Positions 53,827 to 62,392 are shown, numbered from the stretch's first letter. The stretch is DNA of 64,000 bases from Dyadobacter sp. CY343 (GCF_021390335.1 NZ_JAJUXK010000001.1:434001-498000), one strand, 5' to 3'. Numbers and translations are program-made. The notes: generated by a model from the sequence alone, not told the origin.

Positions 53827-54309
53827 ATGGCTAAAATTTCATACTATACGGAGGAAGGATTAAACAAGCTGAAAAATGAGCTGAATGATATGAAAACCAA
53901 AGGCCGCACGGCCATTGCTGCCCAAATTGCAGAGGCCCGTGATAAAGGAGATTTGAGTGAGAATGCTGAATATGACGCGGCAAAAGATGCGCAGGGAATG
54001 CATGAAATGAAAATTGCAAAGCTGGAAGAAATCCTTTCAACGGCGCGGGTGATCGACGAATCTTCTATTGACAATTCCCAGGTTTCGGTGCTCTCGAAAG
54101 TGAAGATCAGAAACCGGAAAAACGGAATGGAAGTAACATATATATTGGTTTCAGAAGAAGAAGCCGACCTGAAAACTGGTAAAATATCAGTAGGTTCTCC
54201 GATCGGGAAAGGTTTGCTGGGTAAAAAGATAGGGGATACAACCGAAATCAAAGTGCCTGCCGGCGTGATGGAATTCGAGGTCCTGGATATAAGTCGTTTC
54301 AGCGAATAG
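53827..54309 (+). CDS. greA: Transcript cleavage factor GreA
   Basis: GreA of 160 aa that rescues stalled RNA polymerase by stimulating cleavage of backtracked RNA. The N-terminal coiled coil has SYYTEEGLNKLKNELNDMK and the acidic tip GDLSENAEYDAAKDAQ (Asp and Glu at the tip). The C-terminal FKBP-like domain contains TYILVSEEEAD, SVGSPIGKGLLGKKIGDTTEIKVPAG. Standard length. Preceded by a structured leader with an internal terminator, and followed by one. Confidence 0.95.
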   Translation: MAKISYYTEEGLNKLKNELNDMKTKGRTAIAAQIAEARDKGDLSENAEYDAAKDAQGMHEMKIAKLEEILSTARVIDESSIDNSQVSVLSKVKIRNRKNGMEVTYILVSEEEADLKTGKISVGSPIGKGLLGKKIGDTTEIKVPAGVMEFEVLDISRFSE

Positions 54310-54327
54310 ATATTGTTTATAAGAAAT

Positions 54328-54369
54328 TTGGATCGTGGGCCGAAGTGGCATTCACGGTCCAATTTTTTT
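54328..54369 (+). terminator. Intrinsic terminator after greA
   Basis: TTGGATCGTG (54328-54337) pairs with CACGGTCCAA (54353-54362, one G-U), followed by seven T. It lies 19 bp after the greA stop and just before the small HExxH gene. Confidence 0.8.
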
Positions 54370-54394
54370 GTTTCAAGGTACATACAACGGCAAA

Positions 54395-54724
54395 ATGAAA
54401 ATCAAAGGATTCATACTCAGCATTTCGTTTCTCTGGGTGGAAGGTATGGCGATATTTCCTTTTATTTTACTCAAAACCAAAAATCCTGGCCGCTTCCTGA
54501 TCAACCACGAAAGGATACATTTGAAACAGCAGCTCGAACTCGGGCTGATCCTCTTTTACGCCTGGTACTTCATCGAATATTTAATCCGGCTCGCCCAATA
54601 CAAAAAACATTATTTAGCCTATCTTCATATTTCGTTTGAACGCGAAGCTTTTCAGCATCAGGCTGATCTTGAATACCTCAACAAGCGTCCATTCTGGGCT
54701 TTTTTGAGGTATTTGAAAAGATAA
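54395..54724 (+). CDS. Small membrane protein with HExxH motif
   Basis: A 109-aa protein from ATG 54395, the first Met after the terminator. It has two hydrophobic segments (about 4-27 and 49-68) and, between them, INHERIHLKQQ with a zinc-binding-type HERIH (H38, E39, H42). A later acidic/His patch FEREAFQHQADLEYL (residues 81-95) could offer the third ligand (E82 or E84). The motif recalls the M48/M56-type membrane peptidases, but the protein is far shorter. No known family assigned; proteolysis is a hypothesis. Confidence 0.65.
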   Translation: MKIKGFILSISFLWVEGMAIFPFILLKTKNPGRFLINHERIHLKQQLELGLILFYAWYFIEYLIRLAQYKKHYLAYLHISFEREAFQHQADLEYLNKRPFWAFLRYLKR

Positions 54725-54782
54725 AGAGCATTGGGCGAAGCACTTCAGACAAATCAATTTCAATACATTTTTAAATCGATTT

Positions 54783-55853
54783 ATGGCAGACAAGAACACA
54801 GAGTTTCTTTATAAGTATTTAAATAATGCATCCCCAACAGGCTTCGAATCAACAGGTCAGCAGATCTGGCTGGACTATATCAGGCCCTATATTGATGAGG
54901 AAATTATTGACACGTACGGTACCGCTGTCGGCGTTATCGGGGCCGGGCAAAATTACAAAGTGGTGATCGAGGCGCATTCGGATGAGATTTCCTGGTTTGT
55001 AAATTACATTTCTGACGACGGCTATATTCACGTGCGCCGCAATGGCGGATCCGATGCTGCGATCGCGCCTTCTATGCGCGTTAATCTGCATACTGCAAAA
55101 GGGATTGTTAAAGGCGTTTTCGGGTGGCCGGCGATTCACGTACGCGAGGTGGCCAAAGACCAGGTTCCCAAAGTGCACGAGCTTTTTATAGATGTGGGCG
55201 CGGCGAAAAAGGATGAGGTTCTTGAAATGGGCATTCACGTTGGGACCGTTGTGACATTTGCAGACGGACTTGACGAACTGAACGAAAAATACTATGTAGG
55301 CCGCGCGCTGGATAACAGAATGGGCGGCTACATGATCGCGGAAGTGGCGCGTATGCTGCATGAGAACAATGTGCGTTTGCCTTTTACATTATATGTAGTG
55401 AATGCAGTTCAGGAAGAAATTGGATTACGCGGTGCAGAAATGATCGCTCGCCGACTGAAACCCGACCTGGCGATTGTAACCGATGTGACCCACGATACAC
55501 AGTCTCCGATGTACAATAAAAAGGAGCAGGGCGATTTGAAGGCTGGCAATGGCCCTGTGATCTGCTACGGTCCGGCGGTTCAGAATAATGTGCGTGACCT
55601 GCTGATCAGCGTGGCCGACGAAAAGAAGATCCCTTTTCAGCGCCAGGCAGTAAGTCGCTCGACCGGAACTGACACCGATTCGTTCGCCTATTCAACCGAA
55701 GGAATTGCATCTGCATTGATCTCATTACCATTGAAATACATGCACACAACGGTAGAAATGGTGCACAAGGAAGATGTGAAAAACGTAATTCAGCTGATGT
55801 ACGACGTACTTTTGTCGCTTAAAGGCGATGAAGATTTCAGATATATTAAGTAA
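54783..55853 (+). CDS. M42 family aminopeptidase/glucanase-like
   Basis: Dinuclear metallopeptidase of 356 aa of clan MH, family M42 (glutamyl aminopeptidase/FrvX). Metal ligands and catalytic groups seen: EAHSDE (His), RALDNRMGGYM (Asp), VQEEIGLRGAE (Glu pair), VTDVTHD (Asp) and the late MHTTVEMV (His). These form large tetrahedral dodecamers that trim peptides in the cytosol. No signal peptide. It is followed closely by the radical SAM gene. Confidence 0.9.
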   Translation: MADKNTEFLYKYLNNASPTGFESTGQQIWLDYIRPYIDEEIIDTYGTAVGVIGAGQNYKVVIEAHSDEISWFVNYISDDGYIHVRRNGGSDAAIAPSMRVNLHTAKGIVKGVFGWPAIHVREVAKDQVPKVHELFIDVGAAKKDEVLEMGIHVGTVVTFADGLDELNEKYYVGRALDNRMGGYMIAEVARMLHENNVRLPFTLYVVNAVQEEIGLRGAEMIARRLKPDLAIVTDVTHDTQSPMYNKKEQGDLKAGNGPVICYGPAVQNNVRDLLISVADEKKIPFQRQAVSRSTGTDTDSFAYSTEGIASALISLPLKYMHTTVEMVHKEDVKNVIQLMYDVLLSLKGDEDFRYIK

Positions 55854-55944
55854 TTTAGATTGCGCTTCCCGGACGAAAGTCCGGGAAGTTTTTAAGACCC
55901 ATACAACCCATTTTAACATCAACAAATATGAAAATCACTACAAA

Positions 55945-56997
55945 ATGGACAACCGGGCGCGGGGTAGGGGAGCCGCCATCAATCCCCACAACAAATTCTT
56001 CAAACAATCCACCGAGTATACTTCCGAGGACTGGCAGCAATGGGAAGACCCTGAGGTAAATCCCAAAACCCAGTTTATTGAAGAAGAATCCAAAACCTTA
56101 CTAAGCGTTTCCGACAGTCCCGATCTCGGGAACTTCCATTCCGTAAATCCCTACCGGGGCTGCGAGCATGGCTGTATTTACTGTTACGCGCGCAATTCCC
56201 ACGAGTATCTTGGCTATTCAGCCGGACTTGATTTTGAGACAAAAATCGTAGTCAAAAAGAATGCGCCCCAGCTGCTTGAAAAGCTTTTTAACTCTAAAAA
56301 GTGGGAGCCTACCAGCATTCACATTTCGGGGAATACGGATTGCTACCAGCCGGGCGAAAAGAGATACCGCATTACCCGACAGCTGCTGGAAATTTGTCTG
56401 CGCTACCGGAACCCGGTTAGTGTGCTGACCAAAAACGCATTGATACTGCGTGATCTCGACCTTTTTGAAAAGCTGGCAAAGCTCAATCTCGTCCACGGCG
56501 CTATTTCCATCACATCTTTAAATGAAGACCTGCGGCAAAAGCTTGAACCGAGGACTGTAACCGGAAAACGGCGGTTGCAAGTGGTGAAAGCATTAACCGA
56601 AGTCGGGGTACCGATGGGTGTGATGACGGCGCCGATCATTCCCGGATTGAACGACCACGAAATTCCTTCGATCATCGAAGCCGCTGCCGAAAACGGCGCG
56701 CTTTGGGCTAATTATACGGTTGTGAGATTGAATGGAGCGATTGGTACTATATTCGACGAATGGGTGCACCACCATTTTCCTGACCGTGCTGCCAAGGTTT
56801 TGAACCAGATCAAAGAATGTCACGGCGGGAATGTCAACGATTCGCGTTTCGGGTACAGAATGGTGGGCGAAGGGAATTTTGCGGAGCATATCAGGCAGCT
56901 GCACAATCTGGCTTGCCGAAAACATTTCAAAGGTGGAGAAATACCAGAGCTGGATACCACGCAGTTTATGCGGGCGGGGCAAATGCGGCTGTTCTGA
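55945..56997 (+). CDS. PA0069-family radical SAM protein
   Basis: A 350-aa radical SAM enzyme from ATG 55945 (MDNRARGRGAAINPHNKF). The [4Fe-4S]/SAM motif is CEHGCIYCYAR, followed by HISGNTDCYQPGEKRY and GVMTAPIIPGLND. It matches the PA0069/Rv2578c-type family, related to spore photoproduct-lyase-like repair proteins, whose function is not established. The preceding in-frame extension overlaps the M42 gene and is not used. Confidence 0.88.
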   Translation: MDNRARGRGAAINPHNKFFKQSTEYTSEDWQQWEDPEVNPKTQFIEEESKTLLSVSDSPDLGNFHSVNPYRGCEHGCIYCYARNSHEYLGYSAGLDFETKIVVKKNAPQLLEKLFNSKKWEPTSIHISGNTDCYQPGEKRYRITRQLLEICLRYRNPVSVLTKNALILRDLDLFEKLAKLNLVHGAISITSLNEDLRQKLEPRTVTGKRRLQVVKALTEVGVPMGVMTAPIIPGLNDHEIPSIIEAAAENGALWANYTVVRLNGAIGTIFDEWVHHHFPDRAAKVLNQIKECHGGNVNDSRFGYRMVGEGNFAEHIRQLHNLACRKHFKGGEIPELDTTQFMRAGQMRLF

Positions 56998-57008
56998 TTT
57001 TTTAATGC

Positions 57009-57034
57009 CACGAATACACGAATGTAACACGAAT
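57009..57034. repeat. Triple CACGAAT repeat before NamZ gene
   Basis: CACGAAT at 57009-57015, 57017-57023 and 57028-57034, 22 bp before the NamZ start. Similar CACGAATnCACGAATG strings are, from memory, dispersed in many Bacteroidota genomes. No function is known. Confidence 0.6.
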
Positions 57035-57055
57035 GAAAACTTCAATTCCGATATT

Positions 57056-58321
57056 ATGAAACTGTCATTATATGCGTTGTACCTCGCCGCCAACATGCTG
57101 CTGTTCAATAATTGCGTCAATACCTCCGCCAGTAAAAATCCGGTATTGACAGGAAATGATACGATCAGCACACCAGGTGCAAATGCGGGCGTGAATGTAC
57201 CTGTCACCGGCGCGGACCAGATTTCAGAATATATTCCTTATCTGAAAGGGAAAAAAGTGGGAATCGTGATCAACCAAACCTCCATTATCGGCAGCAAACC
57301 GATGGTAGATAGTCTGGTGGCACTGGGCGTAAACGTCGTCGCGATTTTCGGCCCGGAGCATGGTTTTCGCGGAACTGCGAGCAATGGCGATAAGGTAAGT
57401 GACAGCGTTGACGAGAAAACGGGCATCCCGGCAATTTCACTTTACGGAAAATTGAAGCGACCTACGAATGAACAAATGGCCAAACTGGATGTCATGCTGT
57501 TCGATATTCAGGATGTAGGCGCGCGTTTTTACACCTATATCAATACCCTCGGCCACGTAATGGAAGCCTGCGCCGAGAATAATAAGGAAATGCTGATTCT
57601 TGACCGGCCTAATCCCAACGGTTTCCTCGTCGACGGGCCGCTATTGGAGGATCATTTGCATTCAGGCATTGGTATGTACCGCATTCCTATTTCCCACGGA
57701 TTAACGATCGCCGAATTGGCGCAGATGATTAATGGGGAAGGCTGGCTGAAAAACAAGATGCAGTGCAAATTGAAGATCATCAAAATCAACAACTATACGC
57801 ACGATACTCCGTACACTTTGCCGGTACTGCCCTCGCCGAACTTGAATACGCAGCAGTCGATCATGCTTTATCCGCATATCTGCATGTTTGAAGGAACGAT
57901 CGTGAGCCAGGGACGAGGTACTTACATGCCATTTACTGTATTGGGTGCGCCGTTACTGAAAGACAAATACGCATTTTCATTTACACCAAAAAGCATAAAA
58001 GGAATGAGCGAAACGCCACTGCACCAGGATAAAGCGTGTTTTGGCCTGGATCTCCGGGAATATGATATGAAAGAGATCCGCAAATCCGGGAAGCTGCATC
58101 TGGGTTGGCTGATTGAAATGTACAAAGCTTATCCTGACAAAGAGCGCTTTTTCGACAGATCGCAGAGCAAGCAAATGGGCAATTTCGATTTGTTGTCAGG
58201 AACTGAAAATTTGAGAAAACAGATCATCGCAGGTACATCGGAAGAAGAAATCAGAAAAAGCTGGGAGCCTGGACTTTCGCAATACAACGAGGCGCGCAAA
58301 AAGTACCTTCTTTATCCCTGA
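57056..58321 (+). CDS. NamZ-like exo-beta-N-acetylmuramidase (DUF1343) lipoprotein
   Basis: A 421-aa exported protein from ATG 57056 (MKLSLYALYLAANMLLFNNC, Cys20 lipoprotein-like). The DUF1343 core has VGIVINQTSIIGSKPM, IFGPEHGFRGTASNGD, FDIQDVGARFYTYINTLGHVMEA and LILDRPNPNGFLVDGPLL. Homologues NamZ of Bacillus and Tannerella cleave single MurNAc residues from the non-reducing end of wall glycans (GH171, from established work), allowing MurNAc recycling. It overlaps the convergent LysE gene by 10 bp. Confidence 0.88.
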   Translation: MKLSLYALYLAANMLLFNNCVNTSASKNPVLTGNDTISTPGANAGVNVPVTGADQISEYIPYLKGKKVGIVINQTSIIGSKPMVDSLVALGVNVVAIFGPEHGFRGTASNGDKVSDSVDEKTGIPAISLYGKLKRPTNEQMAKLDVMLFDIQDVGARFYTYINTLGHVMEACAENNKEMLILDRPNPNGFLVDGPLLEDHLHSGIGMYRIPISHGLTIAELAQMINGEGWLKNKMQCKLKIIKINNYTHDTPYTLPVLPSPNLNTQQSIMLYPHICMFEGTIVSQGRGTYMPFTVLGAPLLKDKYAFSFTPKSIKGMSETPLHQDKACFGLDLREYDMKEIRKSGKLHLGWLIEMYKAYPDKERFFDRSQSKQMGNFDLLSGTENLRKQIIAGTSEEEIRKSWEPGLSQYNEARKKYLLYP

Positions 58322-58953
58322 ACCCGGTATTTCCTGAAAAATTTGAGCGACTGCATGAGCGCGAGCAGGATGAAAATGAGTGAAAAAATGTGCGTCGATA
58401 GCCAGGGACTGGCGGTGGAAGTTTTCTGTAATATCTTTTCAAAAACCATTACAAAAAGAAAAACGCCTGTAAATGTGCCTGTCGAAGTACCGAAAATATA
58501 GGCATATTTCTTACTGTCTTTTACTTCAATCAACTCGGCATTAACCAGATACAGGTTCCAGCCCAGCCAAAACGGTACTTGAACCAGATTGATGCAATTC
58601 AGGAAAATGCCAAGCAGGAACGGGGAATAGCCTGATAAATAATCAGGTATTGCCTTATCTCCGACTGCCTCCTGCCCATTGTAAAACGAAACTGCCAACA
58701 CCAACATAAACAGGATCGACAAAATTTCGGTACTTTTTGTAAACCGCTTATGCCGGTGAAGCCAGTTTGCAGCTTTCAAAGTGAGCAGGATAAGCAGGAA
58801 TTCGACGATCACGACACCCAACAAAAACAGGGTGAGGCTGCTCATTCCCTGTGTTTCGTAAATTTTCAGTGCGATTACGTTGATATAACCCAGTGGCAGC
58901 GAGCCCACCATACTGACTATAAAACCGACAAGCAAATTTTTCAGATGGACCAT
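58312..58953 (-). CDS. LysE-family exporter
   Basis: Integral membrane protein of 213 aa with about six hydrophobic helices. The N-terminal GSLPLGYINVIALKIYETQG is the LysE/RhtB-type loop motif, and the rest is hydrophobic. LysE members export amino acids or small amines. It is the last gene of a four-gene operon and lies 3 bp after the ATP-grasp gene, a partner that may make the exported compound. Confidence 0.85.
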   Translation of the reverse strand: MVHLKNLLVGFIVSMVGSLPLGYINVIALKIYETQGMSSLTLFLLGVVIVEFLLILLTLKAANWLHRHKRFTKSTEILSILFMLVLAVSFYNGQEAVGDKAIPDYLSGYSPFLLGIFLNCINLVQVPFWLGWNLYLVNAELIEVKDSKKYAYIFGTSTGTFTGVFLFVMVFEKILQKTSTASPWLSTHIFSLIFILLALMQSLKFFRKYRVQG

Positions 58954-58956
58954 TTG

Positions 58957-60000
58957 CTAAAACCTTTCGAGCTTTTTTACGTGCAATTTATTTTGTCTCA
59001 GCATGTCCAGACCTTCCAGAAAAGTCAGGAATCGATGTCCGTTTGCATGGTTGAGTTTGCTGATTTTGAAAAGCATTGAAAAGTGGCGGACGATCTCTTT
59101 CCAGGCTGTGAATATGGACTGACCCGGATCGTAAATGTGGGTAGGCTCACTTCCGGCACCATTTAGTTCTATAATAGAGAGATTCTGGCCGTTTTCCAGC
59201 TCCTCGATCGTATTGTATTTTAAATCAAGCCGGCCGTAGTAAAAGTGGGGCACTTGCAGGCAAATCCGGTTCAGGACAGCAGTCATTTTTTCGTTGGCCC
59301 AGCAAGTCGCATTCACGAAACGGGAGCCGCGGGCGTGATTTCCGTAAGGTACCAGATTGATCCGCTCGCCATCGGCTGGAATTTCCATCAACTTCGTTCC
59401 GTACATTTTCTGCAATGCATTCATTTGCAAATGGTAACGCGGATTTTTCTCGATCAATTGGTGAATGGTAGAGCTTCCGTCTCCGGCTACGATCAGAAAC
59501 TCTTTGGTAACTATTCCCGTAATTTTCCCGGCTTTCTGATCCGGGAAACGTACATAGAAAATCCCTATTTCATTGGGCAGTTCAATATACTCCTGTATTA
59601 AAAAATCAAAATCGACCTTCTGAATATAGGCAGCCAGATCATCCTCGTTTTCAAGCTTTTGAACCGCCATTCCGCGCATTCCGATATCCGGCTTGGCGAT
59701 CATCGGAAATGAAATACCGGAGGCAATGCATTTTTCCCGGATAGCAGCGACCGGTTCTCCGGGCGTGGCGAGAATGGTTTTAGGATAAAATCCGGCGGGT
59801 AGCAGATCATAAATCTCTTTCTTCGATTCCATCAAAAATCCTCCATTCCTGATGGAAGGATTGGAGGCATTGAAAAAGAAAAAAGACCTCGCACGCAGCG
59901 AATAGTAAAACCAGACAAAGTACATCGGAATATAAACGATCCCGAAAGGCCAGTATTCCCAATGTGTCAATTTATGGAACAGGAGCGAGTACTTTTTCAA
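58957..60000 (-). CDS. ATP-grasp domain protein with N-terminal membrane segment
   Basis: A 347-aa protein. Residues about 15-40 (WPFGIVYIPMYFVWFYYSLRA) form a likely membrane segment, followed by an ATP-grasp fold: FPMIAKPDIGMRGMAVQKL (ATP lid), FLIQEYIELPNEIGIFYVR, and the metal-site FYYGRLDLKYNTIEELENGQNLSIIELNGAGSEPTHIYD. It resembles D-Ala-D-Ala ligase-like or RimK-like proteins, commonly mis-annotated as D-Ala ligase. Substrate unknown. It is in one operon with DinB-, NRDE- and LysE-type genes. Confidence 0.75.
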   Translation of the reverse strand: MKKYSLLFHKLTHWEYWPFGIVYIPMYFVWFYYSLRARSFFFFNASNPSIRNGGFLMESKKEIYDLLPAGFYPKTILATPGEPVAAIREKCIASGISFPMIAKPDIGMRGMAVQKLENEDDLAAYIQKVDFDFLIQEYIELPNEIGIFYVRFPDQKAGKITGIVTKEFLIVAGDGSSTIHQLIEKNPRYHLQMNALQKMYGTKLMEIPADGERINLVPYGNHARGSRFVNATCWANEKMTAVLNRICLQVPHFYYGRLDLKYNTIEELENGQNLSIIELNGAGSEPTHIYDPGQSIFTAWKEIVRHFSMLFKISKLNHANGHRFLTFLEGLDMLRQNKLHVKKLERF

Positions 60001-60010
60001 AAGAAGCCTG

Positions 60011-60721
60011 TTAAACAGTTATGAAAGAATGTGACAACTGCTTTTCTTTCAATAAATCGTAGTGAAACATTTCAGCTTGATTATCTTCCACAACAGCCTG
60101 GGTTATACTAAATGTTTTTACACCACTATCTCTGTTGATGATCAAACCGTTATCCGGGTTTTCGCGGGCTGTCTGAGAATGGAAATGCCTGATATCTTCC
60201 ATATCAGCCTCAGGATTTTGTTTTCGGAAATGATCAAACCATTGTACTCTCTGCCGCTGAATATCAGGCGCATATAAGGTACAGGAAGACCAGATATGGT
60301 CCCGGTCCGCAGGTAGCTCGACATATTCTTTATTGTATCCATCCCAGCGCAGCTGAAAAAGCGACTGCTGTTGTTTAAGTATGATCGTAAAAGGCTCGAT
60401 ACCCCGCAAGTCATAATTTTCCCACCCGGTGAGCGGGGAAATTTCAGCTATTATATCCAGCAAGACCAGCCCGCGGCTTTTGCGGTATTGCAATGCTCGC
60501 TGGTGGGCGAGAAATGCGCCGTTCAACAAAACGGCTACATTTCCCAAATCGTCGGCTGCGAACCACGTGCCGCCCGCTTTCGGGTCTTTTGGAAATGTAA
60601 TGTGCTTTTGTCCGATCAGGTAAGAAGCGGGTGGCAGCGATGCCGGGCGGTCGCGATGTTCGTCACGGTTCGAGGTCAAAATCGCCTTTTTGCCCCTCGC
60701 GACATAAGTTACTGTGCACAT
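60011..60721 (-). CDS. NRDE (TANGO2) family protein
   Basis: A 236-aa protein starting MCTVTYVARGKKAILTSNRDEHRDRPA with the diagnostic NRDE motif and an N-terminal Cys2 that may become an Ntn-hydrolase-type nucleophile after Met removal. GGTWFAADDLGNVAVLLNG follows. TANGO2-type proteins have roles tied to haem or lipid handling in eukaryotes; the bacterial function is open. Its start overlaps the end of the DinB gene by 13 bp, so they are translationally coupled. Confidence 0.85.
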   Translation of the reverse strand: MCTVTYVARGKKAILTSNRDEHRDRPASLPPASYLIGQKHITFPKDPKAGGTWFAADDLGNVAVLLNGAFLAHQRALQYRKSRGLVLLDIIAEISPLTGWENYDLRGIEPFTIILKQQQSLFQLRWDGYNKEYVELPADRDHIWSSCTLYAPDIQRQRVQWFDHFRKQNPEADMEDIRHFHSQTARENPDNGLIINRDSGVKTFSITQAVVEDNQAEMFHYDLLKEKQLSHSFITV

Positions 60722-61194
60722 TGTCTATATTCGATAGTGGCAGGAGCGAGTCCAAAATTTTCATCAACCTCCACATTATCCATATCCATGACCGCGACCC
60801 TGATCAGCGCCTGGTGGTGAATGCAATGTTCAAGGTTATATAGTATCTCCCGGTAATAGTTAGTAGCGATTTTGATCTCCCTACCCGCTACTTTTTGATA
60901 TAAAGCCAAAAATTTATCAGGCTTGTCAACCGTTTCGCGGATCATTTGAATGCAGCTTCTTGCATAAGAAGGCAGCGTTTCGATAGTAGCATTGCGCTGG
61001 CGGCTGTCATAATTGATCTCGCCCCGATCGTACTGAATGAGCAGACATTGAAATACTTCAATAATATGGCGCGTATGCTGCCCGATACTGGACCCGCTCA
61101 GTTCGCGGCACGGGAAGTTATATTGCTCGTGCGTGAGTTGACTTAAAAAAGAATCTATTTCGCCTAAGGTATGCCTGACGGATTGGATAAGCAT
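60709..61194 (-). CDS. DinB-like four-helix protein
   Basis: A 161-aa protein from ATG 61194 (MLIQSVRHTLGEIDSFLSQL). It has the DinB/YfiT metal-site spacing: IGQHTRHIIEVF (His) and LEHCIHHQALIRVA (HxxxHH-like). DinB-family proteins bind divalent metal and include bacillithiol-type transferases. First gene of the DinB-NRDE-ATP-grasp-LysE operon; the longer frame upstream is rejected for lack of family similarity. Confidence 0.78.
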   Translation of the reverse strand: MLIQSVRHTLGEIDSFLSQLTHEQYNFPCRELSGSSIGQHTRHIIEVFQCLLIQYDRGEINYDSRQRNATIETLPSYARSCIQMIRETVDKPDKFLALYQKVAGREIKIATNYYREILYNLEHCIHHQALIRVAVMDMDNVEVDENFGLAPATIEYRQCAQ

Positions 61195-61273
61195 ATTGGT
61201 GTCAATTTTTAAGGTAAGTGATTTCCCGGCTAAAAAATTATTCCAGCGCCCGGACCTGGCCTGTATCAAAACG

Positions 61274-61306
61274 AAACATCCCGGGGATAGCTTCCCAGGG
61301 ATGTTT
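61274..61306 (-). terminator. Stem-loop between LytTR and DinB operons
   Basis: AAACATCCC (61274-61282) and GGGATGTTT (61298-61306): 9-bp stem. On the minus strand it is followed by CGTTTTG, so weak U-tract; likely ends the LytTR transcript. Confidence 0.55.
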
Positions 61307-61364
61307 AATTATTCTCAACGATATTTAATTTAAAGCAAAGTGATTTAGTTTAGGTTATATAATG

Positions 61365-61391
61365 TGTGCATAATGCAATTTTTTATGCACA
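61365..61391. repeat. TGTGCATAA hairpin
   Basis: Perfect 9-bp inverted repeat TGTGCATAA-N9-TTATGCACA. It is followed by a degenerate direct copy (AATGCCAATTTTTATC resembles AATGCAATTTTTTATG). Candidate regulator site or RNA hairpin. Confidence 0.5.
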
Positions 61392-61431
61392 AATGCCAAT
61401 TTTTATCTGATGTACGTATAGCGCAACGAAA

Positions 61432-61592
61432 CAGATTTCTCCAAGTGAAATTCCTGAAAAATAAATTGTGATTCCTTGATTTTTTAGGACAGAAAACAGG
61501 CAATTGCCTTAACTAAAAATAGTTCGACAACGCCACTCTCCCAAATTAATGGGGCGAAAGTCAGATTTTCAGGGGTGAAACGGAGAAATCTG
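61432..61592. repeat. Inverted repeat pair with CAGATTTCTCC ends
   Basis: Left arm 61432-61460 and right arm 61566-61592 (as reverse complement) both read CAGATTTCTCC, 8-10 variable bases, then CCTGAAAA. They enclose about 105 bp including AGGCAATTGCCT. No target-site duplication is visible at the outer ends, so a mobile miniature element is not proven. Confidence 0.55.
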
Positions 61593-61627
61593 TGGGTAAG
61601 CGACCAAAAATAGTCGGATAGTCAGTC

Positions 61628-62362
61628 TTACGAGAATGTTTTCACTTTGCTGAGCAACTCATTCCGGTTATCATTTGTAATAGGAATTTCAATGTCATTG
61701 ATCATTACATGTACATAATCAATCGCTGTGATCGCTTCCAGGTTGATGATAAATGATTTGTGTACCCGGAAAAACAGATTGGCCGGTAACTGCTGAAGCA
61801 TGTTTTTCAACGTCTCGCGGATGGTGTATTTTTTACCTCTTGTATGCAGTTCCAGATAGTTATCGTCGCTGCGTATGTACAGGATATCTGAAAGCTGGAT
61901 CTTGGTGAACATCTGCTTCTCTTTGATAAAAAGCGAATCCTTGATCACCGTCGTATCCTCCTTTTCTTTGCTGCTCGACTCGCCTGCCAATGCGGCCAGC
62001 CGATAGTTTTTCAGCGCCAGCTTCACGGCTGTGTAAACAGTAATTTTTTGGAAAGGCTTTTGTAAAAACGCGTGCGGAGCGGATTGCAAGGCTGCATTAA
62101 CAACCGCAATATCGTCGTGGCTGGAAAGGAACAGGAAGGGAATACCCAGAGTCTCGCGGATATGGTCGGCCAGGTCTATTCCCGTCTGATAGCCATTCAG
62201 GTTGATATCAAGTACTGCAAGATGAAAAATCTTGTTGTTCAGCAACTCGATAGCGGTAGGGTAATCGGTAGCAATATCGTTTGCTTCATAACCGAATCCG
62301 TTCAAAAGAAATTGAAGGTGCCTGGCTATGATAAAATCGTCTTCGACAATTAGAATATTCAT
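61628..62362 (-). CDS. LytTR-family response regulator
   Basis: A 244-aa regulator with a receiver domain (NILIVEDDF acid pocket, phosphoacceptor D52 in LAVLDINLNG, K102 in FLQKPFQ) and a C-terminal LytTR DNA-binding domain (DILYIRSDDNYLELHTRGKKYTIRETLKNM, FFRVHKSFIINLEAI). No sensor kinase is adjacent. A terminator-like hairpin plus U6 sits directly before its start codon, so expression may depend on read-through or on a promoter inside the gap. Confidence 0.93.
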   Translation of the reverse strand: MNILIVEDDFIIARHLQFLLNGFGYEANDIATDYPTAIELLNNKIFHLAVLDINLNGYQTGIDLADHIRETLGIPFLFLSSHDDIAVVNAALQSAPHAFLQKPFQKITVYTAVKLALKNYRLAALAGESSSKEKEDTTVIKDSLFIKEKQMFTKIQLSDILYIRSDDNYLELHTRGKKYTIRETLKNMLQQLPANLFFRVHKSFIINLEAITAIDYVHVMINDIEIPITNDNRNELLSKVKTFS

Positions 62363-62367
62363 TTTTT

Positions 62368-62392
62368 TAAAAAATGCGCCCGTTATCGGGCG
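62368..62392 (-). terminator. Hairpin with T-run abutting LytTR start
   Basis: Minus strand CGCCCG-ATAA-CGGGCG followed by CA and six T, ending 7 bases before the ATG at 62362. It would terminate transcripts from the permease gene or act as an attenuator or start-codon-proximal block for the LytTR message. Confidence 0.65.

Larger units (their letters stand above)
61195..61627. other. 433-bp intergenic region rich in inverted repeats
   Basis: No gene seen. Contents: a terminator-like stem at 61274-61306; a 9-bp hairpin TGTGCATAA/TTATGCACA at 61365-61391; an inverted repeat pair CAGATTTCTCC...CCTGAAAA at 61432-61460 and 61566-61592; the palindrome AGGCAATTGCCT at 61498-61509; AACTA-AAAA-TAGTT near 61511; and CGAC...GTCG near 61600-61616. 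The density suggests regulatory sites or a structured 3' RNA of the LytTR message. Confidence 0.6.

Noticed and set aside
61432..61592. MITE with target-site duplication
   Set aside because: Outer flanks CGAAA and TGGGT do not match, so insertion is not supported; kept only as an inverted repeat.
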